This document shows, in pieces, positions 1 to 7,331 of a DNA stretch of 17,161 nucleotides (position 1 is its first letter; each line of letters opens with the position of its first letter). Origin of the DNA: JAKLIN01 sp964544395. GTDB taxonomy: Archaea; Nanobdellota; Nanobdellia; Pacearchaeales; GW2011-AR1. Location: the NCBI GenBank assembly GCA_964544395.1, contig CAZJAO010000011.1:1-17161 (forward strand), read 5' to 3'. Below the pieces are notes generated by a model. That model ran no database searches and was not told the origin of the DNA. It worked only from the letters and a program-made list of their open reading frames with translations. The position numbers and the translations under genes were made by a program.

Positions 1-3
1 TCT

Positions 4-19
4 TTTATTCATGAATAAA
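4..19. repeat. 16-nt perfect palindrome downstream of the surface operon
   Basis: TTTATTCATGAATAAA is perfectly self-complementary and lies about 24 nt past the last stop codon of the minus-strand surface operon. It could be a dimeric protein site or part of a 3' hairpin, or it could be chance in AT-rich DNA. Confidence 0.3.
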
Positions 20-42
20 TTATAGAAAATCGATATTTAAAG

Positions 43-528
43 TTATTTGTGATGGAGTTTATTATTTCTTCTTGATACAGCAATAACTGCTATTCCTGCA
101 ACTAAAGCTAAACTCCCAATAACACCTACTCCTGCAGGAGATGTTATAGTATCAATTACAGAACTAGTTATACCAGAAGGATTTTGATTTGTATTATTAT
201 TAGAAAGAACAAGTGCATTACTATTACTTAAAGAGTTAGGAGTAGGATTAATAGCGAAACTTGCTCCAGTAGTATTGAAATTCACAGTAGTTGCTGAATC
301 TGAGCCTCCTCCAGCTGAACCACCATTACTATTAGAAGAAGTGCCTCCACCATTACTCGAAATTGATGAGCCATTCGTTACCGTAACAGTGGGAGATAAA
401 CCAACCTGTACGGTCGGACTTTGCCCTACTTGAACACTAAAAGTACCATGATAAATAGCACTTACACTATAGAGAGAAGAAATTGTAATTAAACAAATTG
501 CAGTTATAATCAAAAGATAATTTTTCAT
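43..528 (-). CDS. Small exported protein with C-terminal membrane anchor, unknown function
   Basis: This 161-residue protein is not recognised as a known family. It has an N-terminal signal peptide (hydrophobic residues about 4-24, ending near SVSA). Next comes a near-duplicated VQVGQSPT/VQVGLSPT motif (about 32-47), then a long Ser/Gly/Asn/Thr-rich low-complexity stretch. It ends with one hydrophobic helix (about 132-151) and a short basic tail (RRNNKLHHK). This is the usual build of an archaeal surface protein anchored by its C-terminus, with a flexible stalk facing outward. The start lies 2 nt after the stop of the large DUF3494 protein gene, so the two are almost certainly co-transcribed. 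The large protein has no C-terminal anchor of its own, so this one could tether it; that is inference. The function is unknown, but the gene call is firm from the signal peptide, anchor and spacing. Confidence 0.75.
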   Translation of the reverse strand: MKNYLLIITAICLITISSLYSVSAIYHGTFSVQVGQSPTVQVGLSPTVTVTNGSSISSNGGGTSSNSNGGSAGGGSDSATTVNFNTTGASFAINPTPNSLSNSNALVLSNNNTNQNPSGITSSVIDTITSPAGVGVIGSLALVAGIAVIAVSRRNNKLHHK

Positions 529-530
529 GT

Positions 531-3500
531 TTACACATTGTTAATGTAGTAATTTACAGGATAAGTTCCCACAGTCATATTTGCAGGGAGAGTCAAATAT
601 AAAGTGAAAGTCCCCGAAACAACTCCAGGAGCTATTGTTTGAAGATTACTCATTGTAAGAAGCTGTGAACCTGAGAAGGCAGAATTGCCAACAGCCACAT
701 TCGCGGTTCCATTTGAAATAGTAGCATTTAATGTAAAAGGGGTTAATCCTGCAATATTATCCATTCCAAAACGTATTTGTCCCGTACTATTTCTCGATAT
801 AAGATTGAATACAAAACTTACATTTCCACCCGTACTAGTATTAACAACACCATTTATCGTTGTAATTTGCGTAGGGGCAAGATTATCCTGAACTATAAAG
901 CTATGAGTAATGGAATTCATATTTCCCGCATAATCTGTAGAGTTTACACTCAAAGTATATGTTCCTACAGATAAATTCCACATAGGAAGCAGATAGTCAT
1001 ACTTAGTTGTACTTGGAACATTAGACATGATTCCTGAAGCAACTACAATTCCTGTAGAATTAGTTAAAACTAAATTAACTTGATTAACCCCCGTTCCACC
1101 TACATCAGCAGAATTAGATTCTACTGTGAAATAATCCATATTGTCCGTGGTGGTATTTGAGGTTATGCTTAGTGTTGGTACAATTGTATCAAGTATTAAC
1201 ATCCTTGTCTCGGTAGATTTCGAATTTCCAGCTAAATCATAAGCAGTTGAATTAATATAATAAATTCCATTTGGAAGTCCTGAAAAATTAGCAGACTTTC
1301 CATCTTCATTTATCAAAGCAAAGTTCGAATTATATAAGTAGGTTGTTATATTTTTTAGATTTAAATCAGAAGCAGTGGTATTTACAAATATATAATTTTG
1401 AGACAGATTTGAATCATTTATTGGTGTGCCTGTTGTAAAAGATACTTGTGGGGCCATTGTATCAATAACTACTGTTCTTGTCGATATTATATTTGAATTC
1501 CCTACGCTATCATTTGCCCAAACATAGAATGCATAATTCCCATCACTTAATCCAGTTTCATTCGTCCAATAATTACTTCCAGCATTGGTTGCAAAAGTTG
1601 TATTAATACCATTCCAGTTCAAGACAACGTTTGATAAATGTAAATCGCTTGCAGAAACATTTACTAAAATCCAATTGTTGTTAGTATAAGAATTACCTAA
1701 TAATGTTGTTGGATTATAAGAAATTGCAGGAGGGATTGTATCTTGGACGAATTGTATTGATGCAGAATTTATATTCCACGCATTATCTTGAACATATACT
1801 ATCCAATTATTTATTCCTTCAACTGAATTTGGTGTAAAGTTGGAACACGCTGAATCTGGAGAAGAATTTGTAACTCCACCATTTACACTATACCAACAAG
1901 AAGCTAAGCCAGAATTATAATCACTTCTGATATAATTTAGTTGCGTTATTGAATGATTGTATACTATATTAGCGGGATATGAAATTGAAACTACTGGAAG
2001 ACTTTTATCTATTTGAACTAAAGTTCCTGTCTCTGAAGATTCTACATTTCCCGCATTATCAATAGAATAATATTTTAATTGGTATTGTCCTGTTTGGCTT
2101 AAAGTAAATGGACTTATATAAGGTATTGTAGGATACGAACCATCTGTAGAATAATATGTCCTATTACATCCAGAAATAAAATCTGTGCAAGTTAATTTAA
2201 TTGTGACATTCTGATTTGTCCAAGAAGAGGAGGCGTTATCTGTTGTTATTGGAGCAGAACCATCATAATAAAAACTAGCTGGAAGAGTGGCCTCTAAGAT
2301 ATTTCCTGAAGAATCAAATGTTTCTATTTGATAAGTAACCTGTTCTCCATTTATTGGATGTCCAATAGTAATTCCAGCATATCCTCCCGAAAACGGTCCG
2401 CTAAAATTAGTAGTATGTATTGTTGGATCTCCAGAGATTTGATAAATCAGATCTGCAGAATTTACATTAGAAGAGAAAGTAGCATAAATGTAAGTTGTAT
2501 TTAAACCAGTAGTTAAATTCGGATGAAATGGATTAGGATAAGTTGGATTAGTATAAACATTTGTCACGGTCGCAATATTAGTAGATGTAATAGTATTCGC
2601 CTGCAATGTAACTGCTGTTTGTGCCATAGCCCTTCCATTCAATATAGCGCCAGTATTCAGTACAATATTTGTCAGGTCAAGGATGTTTCCATTGAAAACA
2701 GATGTTGTTCCAAGAGTAGTTTGACTACCAACTTGCCAGAATATGTTTGAAGCCTGACAACCGCCATTCAAATTAATGGATGCACCATTACCGAGCGTAA
2801 GAGTCTGTGCTACCTGGAAGACGAATACTGCACTAGTATTACCAAGGCAGTCTAATGTTACGCTTGTAGGAATATTAACTGCTGAGCTCCATTTGTAAAG
2901 ACCGGGAGTAAGAGTCATTCCTGCAATGTTTCCTGCCCCTAATTCAGTAGCAGTGGGAAGTGTTAATCCGGCAGCAGCCACATATGCTGTTTGCATATCA
3001 CTTATAGCTGTAGTCATTATGGTTGGAGTTGGTGGGGTATAATCAACGGCATATACTTTTCCATTAACTAAGGAGGATGTTGAAAATTGATTAGAAGAAT
3101 CCATTGTTAATCCAAATCCAGTTATGAAAGTTGCAGCAGCGGGGCCCACTCCAATATTTCCTGTAATCAGGGTATTTCCAATTGTGGAAATTCCTGATTT
3201 TGCTAGAATAGCAAAACTGCTTGCTGTTCCAAGATTTATATCTGATTGGGATGTAGAAACAATACCTAAATTTACAGAACTAAAGGTAATAACTGAAGAA
3301 GAATTTGTAAGATCAATCAAATTAATATTTAAGTTGTAAACTCCAGATTGGTCTGAAATAACATAAACAGGTGTTGTTGCAGAATAACCTGATGAGATTG
3401 GAAAGCCAGTAATAGGTCCCCAACCTACAGCATTAATATCATACCAATTGTTGGAAGTATCTTTTGCCCAAAGTTGAATATGACTTCCTGCATTAACAGG

Positions 3501-3752
3501 TGCAATTCTAACAGAACTATATGCGGTATCAGAAGATAATGTAACTTGAATTGGAGTCGCTCCAACAATTGCATTTTGAACATTTGCATTTATTTGTGCG
3601 GAGGTTCCAGAAGTAGATACTAAATTTGTTTTTAGATAACTTGATTGTAAACCAGTTTGTGTAATTGTTGGTGCTGCACTCGCCAAACCCAAAAAGCCGA
3701 CGACAAATAGTAAAGAGAAAAGAACAAGCAAGGATATTCTTTTATTATCCAT
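531..3752 (-). CDS. Large secreted DUF3494 (ice-binding-like) protein with Ig-like repeats
   Basis: This is a 1073-residue exported protein with a signal peptide at residues 1-27. Residues about 172-390 form a complete DUF3494/ice-binding-like domain. It opens with LGTASSFAILAKSGIS and TGNIGVGP, continues through LTPGLYKWSS, AVFVFQVAQTL, CQASNIFWQVGS and FNGNILDLTNIVLNTGA, and closes with LNGRAMAQTAVTLQANTI. This family folds as a beta-solenoid; known members bind ice or mediate adhesion. Residues about 495-590 resemble a chitobiase C-terminal/Ig-like module (TYYSTDGSYPT, YYSIDNAGNVES). Several further Ig-like repeats follow, each marked by a linker such as DTIPPAISY, DTMAPQVSF, DTIVPTLSI or DNLAPTQIT. 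Sequons are abundant. No C-terminal membrane helix or sorting signal is visible, so it is either released or held by a partner, perhaps the anchored protein encoded 2 nt downstream. A TATA-like element lies about 28 nt upstream of the ATG. The domain is confident; ice binding itself is unproven. Confidence 0.88.
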   Translation of the reverse strand: MDNKRISLLVLFSLLFVVGFLGLASAAPTITQTGLQSSYLKTNLVSTSGTSAQINANVQNAIVGATPIQVTLSSDTAYSSVRIAPVNAGSHIQLWAKDTSNNWYDINAVGWGPITGFPISSGYSATTPVYVISDQSGVYNLNINLIDLTNSSSVITFSSVNLGIVSTSQSDINLGTASSFAILAKSGISTIGNTLITGNIGVGPAAATFITGFGLTMDSSNQFSTSSLVNGKVYAVDYTPPTPTIMTTAISDMQTAYVAAAGLTLPTATELGAGNIAGMTLTPGLYKWSSAVNIPTSVTLDCLGNTSAVFVFQVAQTLTLGNGASINLNGGCQASNIFWQVGSQTTLGTTSVFNGNILDLTNIVLNTGAILNGRAMAQTAVTLQANTITSTNIATVTNVYTNPTYPNPFHPNLTTGLNTTYIYATFSSNVNSADLIYQISGDPTIHTTNFSGPFSGGYAGITIGHPINGEQVTYQIETFDSSGNILEATLPASFYYDGSAPITTDNASSSWTNQNVTIKLTCTDFISGCNRTYYSTDGSYPTIPYISPFTLSQTGQYQLKYYSIDNAGNVESSETGTLVQIDKSLPVVSISYPANIVYNHSITQLNYIRSDYNSGLASCWYSVNGGVTNSSPDSACSNFTPNSVEGINNWIVYVQDNAWNINSASIQFVQDTIPPAISYNPTTLLGNSYTNNNWILVNVSASDLHLSNVVLNWNGINTTFATNAGSNYWTNETGLSDGNYAFYVWANDSVGNSNIISTRTVVIDTMAPQVSFTTGTPINDSNLSQNYIFVNTTASDLNLKNITTYLYNSNFALINEDGKSANFSGLPNGIYYINSTAYDLAGNSKSTETRMLILDTIVPTLSITSNTTTDNMDYFTVESNSADVGGTGVNQVNLVLTNSTGIVVASGIMSNVPSTTKYDYLLPMWNLSVGTYTLSVNSTDYAGNMNSITHSFIVQDNLAPTQITTINGVVNTSTGGNVSFVFNLISRNSTGQIRFGMDNIAGLTPFTLNATISNGTANVAVGNSAFSGSQLLTMSNLQTIAPGVVSGTFTLYLTLPANMTVGTYPVNYYINNV

Positions 3753-3775
3753 TATGATTAATCTAAAAAGCTTTT

Positions 3776-3784
3776 CTTTAAATA
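3776..3784 (-). promoter_or_regulatory. TATA box of the DUF3494 surface operon
   Basis: On the minus strand this reads TATTTAAAG and is centred about 28 nt before the ATG at 3752. The rest of the 182-nt gap (3753-3934) is AT-rich. It holds another TATA-like TTATAAA near 3914 with no ORF behind it; no RNA gene or terminator was recognised there. Confidence 0.5.
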
Positions 3785-3934
3785 TATTTGTATATCTTAA
3801 AAATATTTTCTTATAATTTTTGAAAGGGAATTAAATCTTTTTATTTTTGGCTTGCTAAATACATTTCTACATATGAAACCAGCGGAGATTTAGGATTTAC
3901 GAGATACCATTCACTTATAAAGCATTAAATTAGA

Positions 3935-4252
3935 TTAAAGTTTTAACATCACTACTATCTGAACAAGACTAAGCAAAGTGAAAATGATTGTAAGAGACAA
4001 AAGCAAACTGTTGGTTCTCTTCTGTCTTGCCTGATTCAGAAACTGTATTCCCAGAGAAGTTACTCTGTAAGAAAGTGCGCTTGACATATTTGGCGACCCT
4101 TTAGGAACTTTTTCTATGAGTTTATTTCTTTCAAGAGTTTCTATCGTATCAATATCACTGTCAATAATGGCTAAAGTGCCGCTGTCTGTAACCATATCCC
4201 TTGGAAAAATTTTCTCAAGGTATTCCAGTAATTTCAATGTGGCCTTTTCCAT
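3935..4252 (-). CDS. Small winged-helix-like protein with C-terminal membrane helix
   Basis: This 105-residue protein is not assigned to a named family. Residues 1-75 look like a winged-helix fold: a helix (ATLKLLEYLEKIF), a second region ending in DTIETLERNKLIEKVPKGS, then a polar wing-like stretch and SYRVTSLGIQFLNQARQ, a phrasing typical of MarR/PadR-style winged helices with a C-terminal helix. Residues about 82-103 (LLLSLTIIFTLLSLVQIVVMLKL) form one transmembrane segment, so it would sit on the inner face of the membrane with the DNA- or protein-binding part in the cytoplasm. It is divergent from the S10 gene and has its own TATA-like element about 26 nt upstream of the ATG. Such membrane-tailed winged-helix proteins are common in archaea, mostly uncharacterised. 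The gene call is fairly sure; the regulatory role is inference. Confidence 0.65.
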   Translation of the reverse strand: MEKATLKLLEYLEKIFPRDMVTDSGTLAIIDSDIDTIETLERNKLIEKVPKGSPNMSSALSYRVTSLGIQFLNQARQKRTNSLLLSLTIIFTLLSLVQIVVMLKL

Positions 4253-4273
4253 TTCAGTTTAAAGGAGTATCAG

Positions 4274-4282
4274 GTTTTTAAG
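4274..4282 (-). promoter_or_regulatory. TATA box for the winged-helix membrane protein
   Basis: On the minus strand this reads CTTAAAAAC and is centred about 26 nt before the ATG at 4252, the same spacing as at other promoters in the window. Confidence 0.45.
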
Positions 4283-4328
4283 GTTTTTTGTAAAAAGTCG
4301 TTTTACTCTAATTATCGGTATGATAACA

Positions 4329-4337
4329 TTTTTAAAC
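4329..4337 (+). promoter_or_regulatory. TATA box for the S10 gene
   Basis: TTTTTAAAC is centred 25 nt before the ATG at 4358. There is no Shine-Dalgarno between it and the start, so the transcript is predicted to be leaderless. Confidence 0.5.
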
Positions 4338-4357
4338 TATTTCCTGAATAATAGTTT

Positions 4358-4666
4358 ATGGTAAAAGCAAGAATAAAGCTCAACAGCATTGACATAAACA
4401 TGCTTAATGAAATCTGCAATTCTATTAAAGATATTGCTGACAAATCAGGCGTTACAATCTCTGGTCCAGTGCCTCTACCAACAAAGAAATTGAAAATCAC
4501 TACAAGAAAGTCTCCATGTGGAAATGGAACAGCTACATTCGATAATTTTGAAATGAGAATTCATAAAAGATTGATTGACCTGCCTGCAAACGAAAAAGTT
4601 TTGCATCATATCATGAGAATGAGAATTCCAAAGAATGTTAACATAAAAATAGAGATGAAAGAATAG
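4358..4666 (+). CDS. rpsJ: Small ribosomal subunit protein S10 (uS10)
   Basis: S10 is part of the head of the 30S subunit, near the tRNA-binding region. At 102 residues it matches the archaeal/eukaryotic form (S20e-like) in length and motifs: KARIKLNSID at the start, GVTISGPVPLPTKKLKITTRKSPCGNGT in the conserved central loop with its SGP-LPT signature, then FEMRIHKRLIDLP, and a C-terminus ending in VNIKIEMKE. The loop is written TRKSPCGNGTATFDNFEMRIHKR, as in archaeal S10, where bacteria have a different SPHV-type loop. In many archaea S10 sits next to EF-1-alpha; here it stands alone between a divergent winged-helix gene and a diadenylate cyclase gene. It has its own promoter, and a separate TATA box precedes the next gene. 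Confidence 0.95.
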   Translation: MVKARIKLNSIDINMLNEICNSIKDIADKSGVTISGPVPLPTKKLKITTRKSPCGNGTATFDNFEMRIHKRLIDLPANEKVLHHIMRMRIPKNVNIKIEMKE

Positions 4667-4689
4667 TTCTAGATGTTTAGTCCACAAGT

Positions 4690-4698
4690 CTTATAAAG
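4690..4698 (+). promoter_or_regulatory. TATA box for the diadenylate cyclase gene
   Basis: CTTATAAAG is centred 25 nt before the ATG at 4719 and lies wholly in the gap after the S10 stop codon. It suggests a separate leaderless transcript rather than read-through alone. Confidence 0.55.
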
Positions 4699-4718
4699 AA
4701 TTTTTAAAATAAATTTAT

Positions 4719-5333
4719 ATGGAAAAAGATAATTCTGCCAAGGAAATAGAAGAAAAAATAATTGAAGTCGGATTAAGGATTGCAAGAAGAGGCGAAGGGG
4801 CTTTAATAGTTTTAGGAAATGCAAAATTCAAGCCGTTGGTTGAACAAAAAGTTCCCCCATTCAAAATCACGGATAATCTAAAATTATTGGAATCCCTTGC
4901 ATTAATCGATGGCGCCGTAATAATAAATCACGAGGGTGTTATGGAAAATTATGGTGTTATGATTGAATCGAAAGAGACTATGCAAGATTATGGTACGAGG
5001 CATAGCGCAGGATTGAATGCTTCATTAAATAAGGGCACAACTGCTTTTGTAATCTCCGAAGAAGACAGAAAGATAAGAATCTTCAAGGAAGGGAAAATTG
5101 TTTTGCAGATTGATGCTCTTGAAAAAGGAATAGAAAAGAGAACTTCTGAAATCGGGGGAATTCTCGCAAGCGTTGGAGCAGGAACAATTGGAACTCTAGG
5201 ACTAGGTGTGCTCATTCCAAATATAGGACTAACTTTAATTCCAGGAGTGCTCATATTCGGCTCGACATATTTTCTTCTCAAAAAATTGAAGGATGCAAGT
5301 GAAAACAAAAAATTGTGGTTTTGGCTGTTCTAA
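4719..5333 (+). CDS. Probable diadenylate cyclase (DisA_N/DAC domain) with C-terminal membrane helices
   Basis: The DAC domain joins two ATP into the second messenger c-di-AMP. Residues about 10-135 carry its signature: SLALIDGAVIINHEG with the DGA motif at 64-66, then YGTRHSAGLNAS with RHS at 94-96 where most cyclases have RHR, then TAFVISEEDRKIRIFKEGKI, the usual strand-turn-strand after the active site. Residues about 146-188 are hydrophobic and Gly-rich and probably form two membrane helices, followed by a short tail ending in LWFWLF. The order, cyclase first and membrane segments last, is the reverse of bacterial CdaA (membrane helices first). It also differs from archaeal DacZ, which has an extra N-terminal domain. 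At 204 residues the protein is short. The ATG is supported by a TATA box 25 nt upstream. The family call is good; activity is uncertain because of the RHS variant. Confidence 0.78.
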   Translation: MEKDNSAKEIEEKIIEVGLRIARRGEGALIVLGNAKFKPLVEQKVPPFKITDNLKLLESLALIDGAVIINHEGVMENYGVMIESKETMQDYGTRHSAGLNASLNKGTTAFVISEEDRKIRIFKEGKIVLQIDALEKGIEKRTSEIGGILASVGAGTIGTLGLGVLIPNIGLTLIPGVLIFGSTYFLLKKLKDASENKKLWFWLF

Positions 5334-5355
5334 AATATTCTCTGCTACAGATTTC

Positions 5356-5364
5356 TTTATAAAT
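5356..5364 (+). promoter_or_regulatory. TATA box of the thyA-folA-tmk operon
   Basis: TTTATAAAT is centred 25 nt before the ATG at 5385. This spacing supports 5385 as the start rather than the TTG at 5382, and predicts a leaderless operon mRNA. Confidence 0.6.
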
Positions 5365-5384
5365 AATTTATTTCTACTTCATTG

Positions 5385-6179
5385 ATGCAGCAATATCTTG
5401 ACCTTGCAAAATATATTCTAGATCATGGTAAAGAAAAAGGGGATAGAACGGGCACGGGGACGAGAAGTATTTTTGGATATCAGATGCGTTTTGATTTAAC
5501 AGAAAATAATTTCCCTCTTTTAACAACAAAGAAATTGAATCGAAAAGCAATATTTGAAGAATTGCTTTGGTTCTTGAGAGGAGAAACAAATGTTCATTCT
5601 TTGCAAGAAAAAGGAGTTCATATCTGGGATGAATGGGCAGATTCAGAAGGAGAGTTAGGTCCCGTTTATGGAAAGCAGTGGAGAAGCTGGCCAACTCCTG
5701 ATGGGGAGCATATAGACCAAATTTCAGAGGTTGTAAATAATTTAAGACAAGACCCTGACTCAAGGAGGCATGTAGTTTGTGCTTGGAATGTTGCAGATAT
5801 TGATAGAATGGCTTTAGCACCTTGTCATTGCCTGTTTCAGTTCTATGTCGCTGATGGTGAATTATCTTGCCAATTGTATCAAAGAAGCGCAGATGTCTTT
5901 TTAGGAGTACCATTTAATATTGCAAGCTATTCTGCCTTAACAAGAATGGTTGCACAAGTAACTGACTTGAAACCAAAAGAATTTATTCATACTCTTGGCG
6001 ATGCACATATTTATGTAAATCATCTTAAAAATATTGAACTTCAACTGACAAGAGAACTAAGACCAACACCACGGTTATTATTGCCTTCTAAAAAAGATAT
6101 TTTTAGTTTTGAATTCAATGATTTTGTCGTCACGGGTTATGACCCGCATCCTGCTATTAGAGGAGAAATAGCAGTATAA
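5385..6179 (+). CDS. thyA: Thymidylate synthase (ThyA), bacterial type
   Basis: ThyA methylates dUMP to dTMP using methylene-tetrahydrofolate, which leaves as dihydrofolate. At 264 residues it has the length of the E. coli enzyme and follows it closely: DRTGTGTRSIFGYQMRF at 20-36, IWDEWADSEGELGPVYGKQW at 80-99, DPDSRR at 123-128, the nucleophile Cys147 in LAPCHCLFQFYVADGELSC, then QRSADVFLGVPFNIASY and GDAHIYVNH, and FVVTGYDPHPAI near the end. All catalytic and folate/dUMP-binding motifs appear intact. The likeness to bacterial ThyA is far greater than expected for an archaeal lineage gene, so transfer from bacteria is likely (inference). The ATG is favoured over the TTG one codon upstream because of TATA spacing and the bacterial M-x-QYL start. 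It is first in an operon, 1 nt before folA, whose product recycles its dihydrofolate. Confidence 0.97.
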   Translation: MQQYLDLAKYILDHGKEKGDRTGTGTRSIFGYQMRFDLTENNFPLLTTKKLNRKAIFEELLWFLRGETNVHSLQEKGVHIWDEWADSEGELGPVYGKQWRSWPTPDGEHIDQISEVVNNLRQDPDSRRHVVCAWNVADIDRMALAPCHCLFQFYVADGELSCQLYQRSADVFLGVPFNIASYSALTRMVAQVTDLKPKEFIHTLGDAHIYVNHLKNIELQLTRELRPTPRLLLPSKKDIFSFEFNDFVVTGYDPHPAIRGEIAV

Positions 6180-6180
6180 G

Positions 6181-6675
6181 ATGGAACGGGTTATCATCGC
6201 AGCATTTTCTGAAAACAGAGTTCTCGGAATGAACGGTGCAACTCCTTGGAAAATTTCTGCAGATTTGAAACGTTTCAAAGATTTAACAATGGATCATCCA
6301 GCAATAATGGGAAGAAAAACAGCCCAGTCATTAGAAAAACCCCTCAAGGGCAGATTGAATATAATTGTAACAAGAGACGATCTCTTTTTCCATACTATTT
6401 CTTATACTGAAGAAAAAGTTGCAGTCTGCCATTCAGTTGAAAGTGCTTTGGAATATGCAGCATGCTGGGATGAGCAAATAGGTTTCATTATTGGCGGCGG
6501 AGAAATTTTCAAATATGCAATGAAAAACGGTTTGGTAGATAGAATAGAAGCCACGGTTGTTCATGCAACTTACGAAGGAGATACATTTTTCCCTGAAATA
6601 AATCCTAATGAATGGAGCGAAGTCAGCAATATACCTCATAATGGTTTTTCTTATCTGACTTATGCAAGAAAATGA
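6181..6675 (+). CDS. folA: Dihydrofolate reductase
   Basis: The enzyme reduces dihydrofolate to tetrahydrofolate with NADPH, restoring the cofactor spent by ThyA. Its 164 residues fit the bacterial chromosomal family. Motifs in order are: AAFSENRVLGMNGATPW (Met20-loop region), then KISADLKRF with the catalytic acid Asp28, then AIMGRKTAQSL (NADPH phosphate region), KGRLNIIVTR with the folate-binding Arg58, IGFIIGGGEIFKYAM at about 100-114, and a C-terminal Gly/Phe-Tyr stretch. The loop written GATPW replaces the common NxLPW, a conservative change. The start ATG is 1 nt after the thyA stop, and the stop overlaps the tmk start in an ATGA, so the three genes are translationally coupled. Confidence 0.95.
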   Translation: MERVIIAAFSENRVLGMNGATPWKISADLKRFKDLTMDHPAIMGRKTAQSLEKPLKGRLNIIVTRDDLFFHTISYTEEKVAVCHSVESALEYAACWDEQIGFIIGGGEIFKYAMKNGLVDRIEATVVHATYEGDTFFPEINPNEWSEVSNIPHNGFSYLTYARK

Positions 6676-7331
6676 AAAAAGGATTATTTGTTGTATTTGA
6701 AGGACCTGATGGTGCAGGAACAACCACTCAAGCAAGAATTCTGAAACAGCACATACAAACTGATTTAGGGTTTGATGATGTTTCTCTAAGTAGAGAACCT
6801 GGAGAAAGTGAATATGGATTATTAATAAGAAAAGTATTAATGAGAGAGACAAGAACCGCACCTTTCCAATTAGCTCAATTATATGTATGGGATAGTTTAG
6901 AACATAATGAATTGGAATTAAAACCAGTCAGACAAAGAAAAGGAATTGCAATATCTGATCGATATAGGCCCTCAAGCTTTGCTTATCAAACTACAGATGG
7001 AGTTTCATTAGATCAGGTCTCGGAATTGCATGAAAAAGAAGGAGATAATCTTGAAATTCCAGATTTTACATATTTTTTAGATATGGATGCTGAAATATCA
7101 ATGCAAAGAATTAATGGACGACATGTTTCTGAAGGAACTTCTCCAGAACTTTTTGATAGATTAGAATTTCAAAGAAAAGTCCGTGGCAATTATCTAAGCT
7201 TAATTAATAGTGAACTGAAATATTTTGGGAAGGTCATTCTGGTAGATGGTACTCTTCCTAAAGAAAAAGTTAGTCAGGAAGTAAATAGAACCTTTGATGA
7301 ATTCTATAGACAATGGGCAAGTTCAGATTAA
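6672..7331 (+). CDS. tmk: Thymidylate kinase family protein with altered P-loop
   Basis: Thymidylate kinase phosphorylates dTMP to dTDP, the step after ThyA. The 219-residue length and layout fit the family: FEGPDGAGTTTQ P-loop at 9-20, SREPGESEYGLLIRKVLM (the REPGG-type dTMP loop) at 40-57, ISDRYRPSSFAYQ with the DR motif at 96-97, FTYFLDMDAEISMQRI, and a lid region with GTSPELFDRLEFQRKVRGNYL. Two usual basic residues are absent: the Walker A lysine is Thr17 (codon ACA, one base from AAA), and the Arg of the ADRxxH-type motif is Ser74 in YVWDSLEH. The rest of the fold looks intact, so this is either a variant subclass that uses another residue or an enzyme of changed activity. It overlaps folA by 4 nt. 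The operon position strongly supports a role in dTDP supply. Confidence 0.88.
   Translation: MKKGLFVVFEGPDGAGTTTQARILKQHIQTDLGFDDVSLSREPGESEYGLLIRKVLMRETRTAPFQLAQLYVWDSLEHNELELKPVRQRKGIAISDRYRPSSFAYQTTDGVSLDQVSELHEKEGDNLEIPDFTYFLDMDAEISMQRINGRHVSEGTSPELFDRLEFQRKVRGNYLSLINSELKYFGKVILVDGTLPKEKVSQEVNRTFDEFYRQWASSD

Noticed and set aside
531..3752. Ig-repeat region as DNA tandem repeats or a CRISPR-like array
   Set aside because: The repetition is at protein level only; no regular direct repeats with spacers are present.
3912..3922. TATA-like TTATAAA in the 3753-3934 gap as an RNA gene promoter
   Set aside because: No start codon lies about 25 nt away on either strand and no RNA fold was recognised; left as unsupported.
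5382..5384. TTG start for ThyA one codon before the ATG
   Set aside because: The ATG at 5385 gives the family-typical N-terminus and lies at the correct distance from the TATA box.
5374..5913. 179-residue minus-strand frame opposite thyA
   Set aside because: It is an antisense shadow of a clearly real ThyA gene.
6433..6861. 142-residue minus-strand frame across folA and tmk
   Set aside because: It crosses two well-supported genes and encodes a low-complexity Ile/Phe/Leu-rich product typical of antisense of AT-rich coding sequence.
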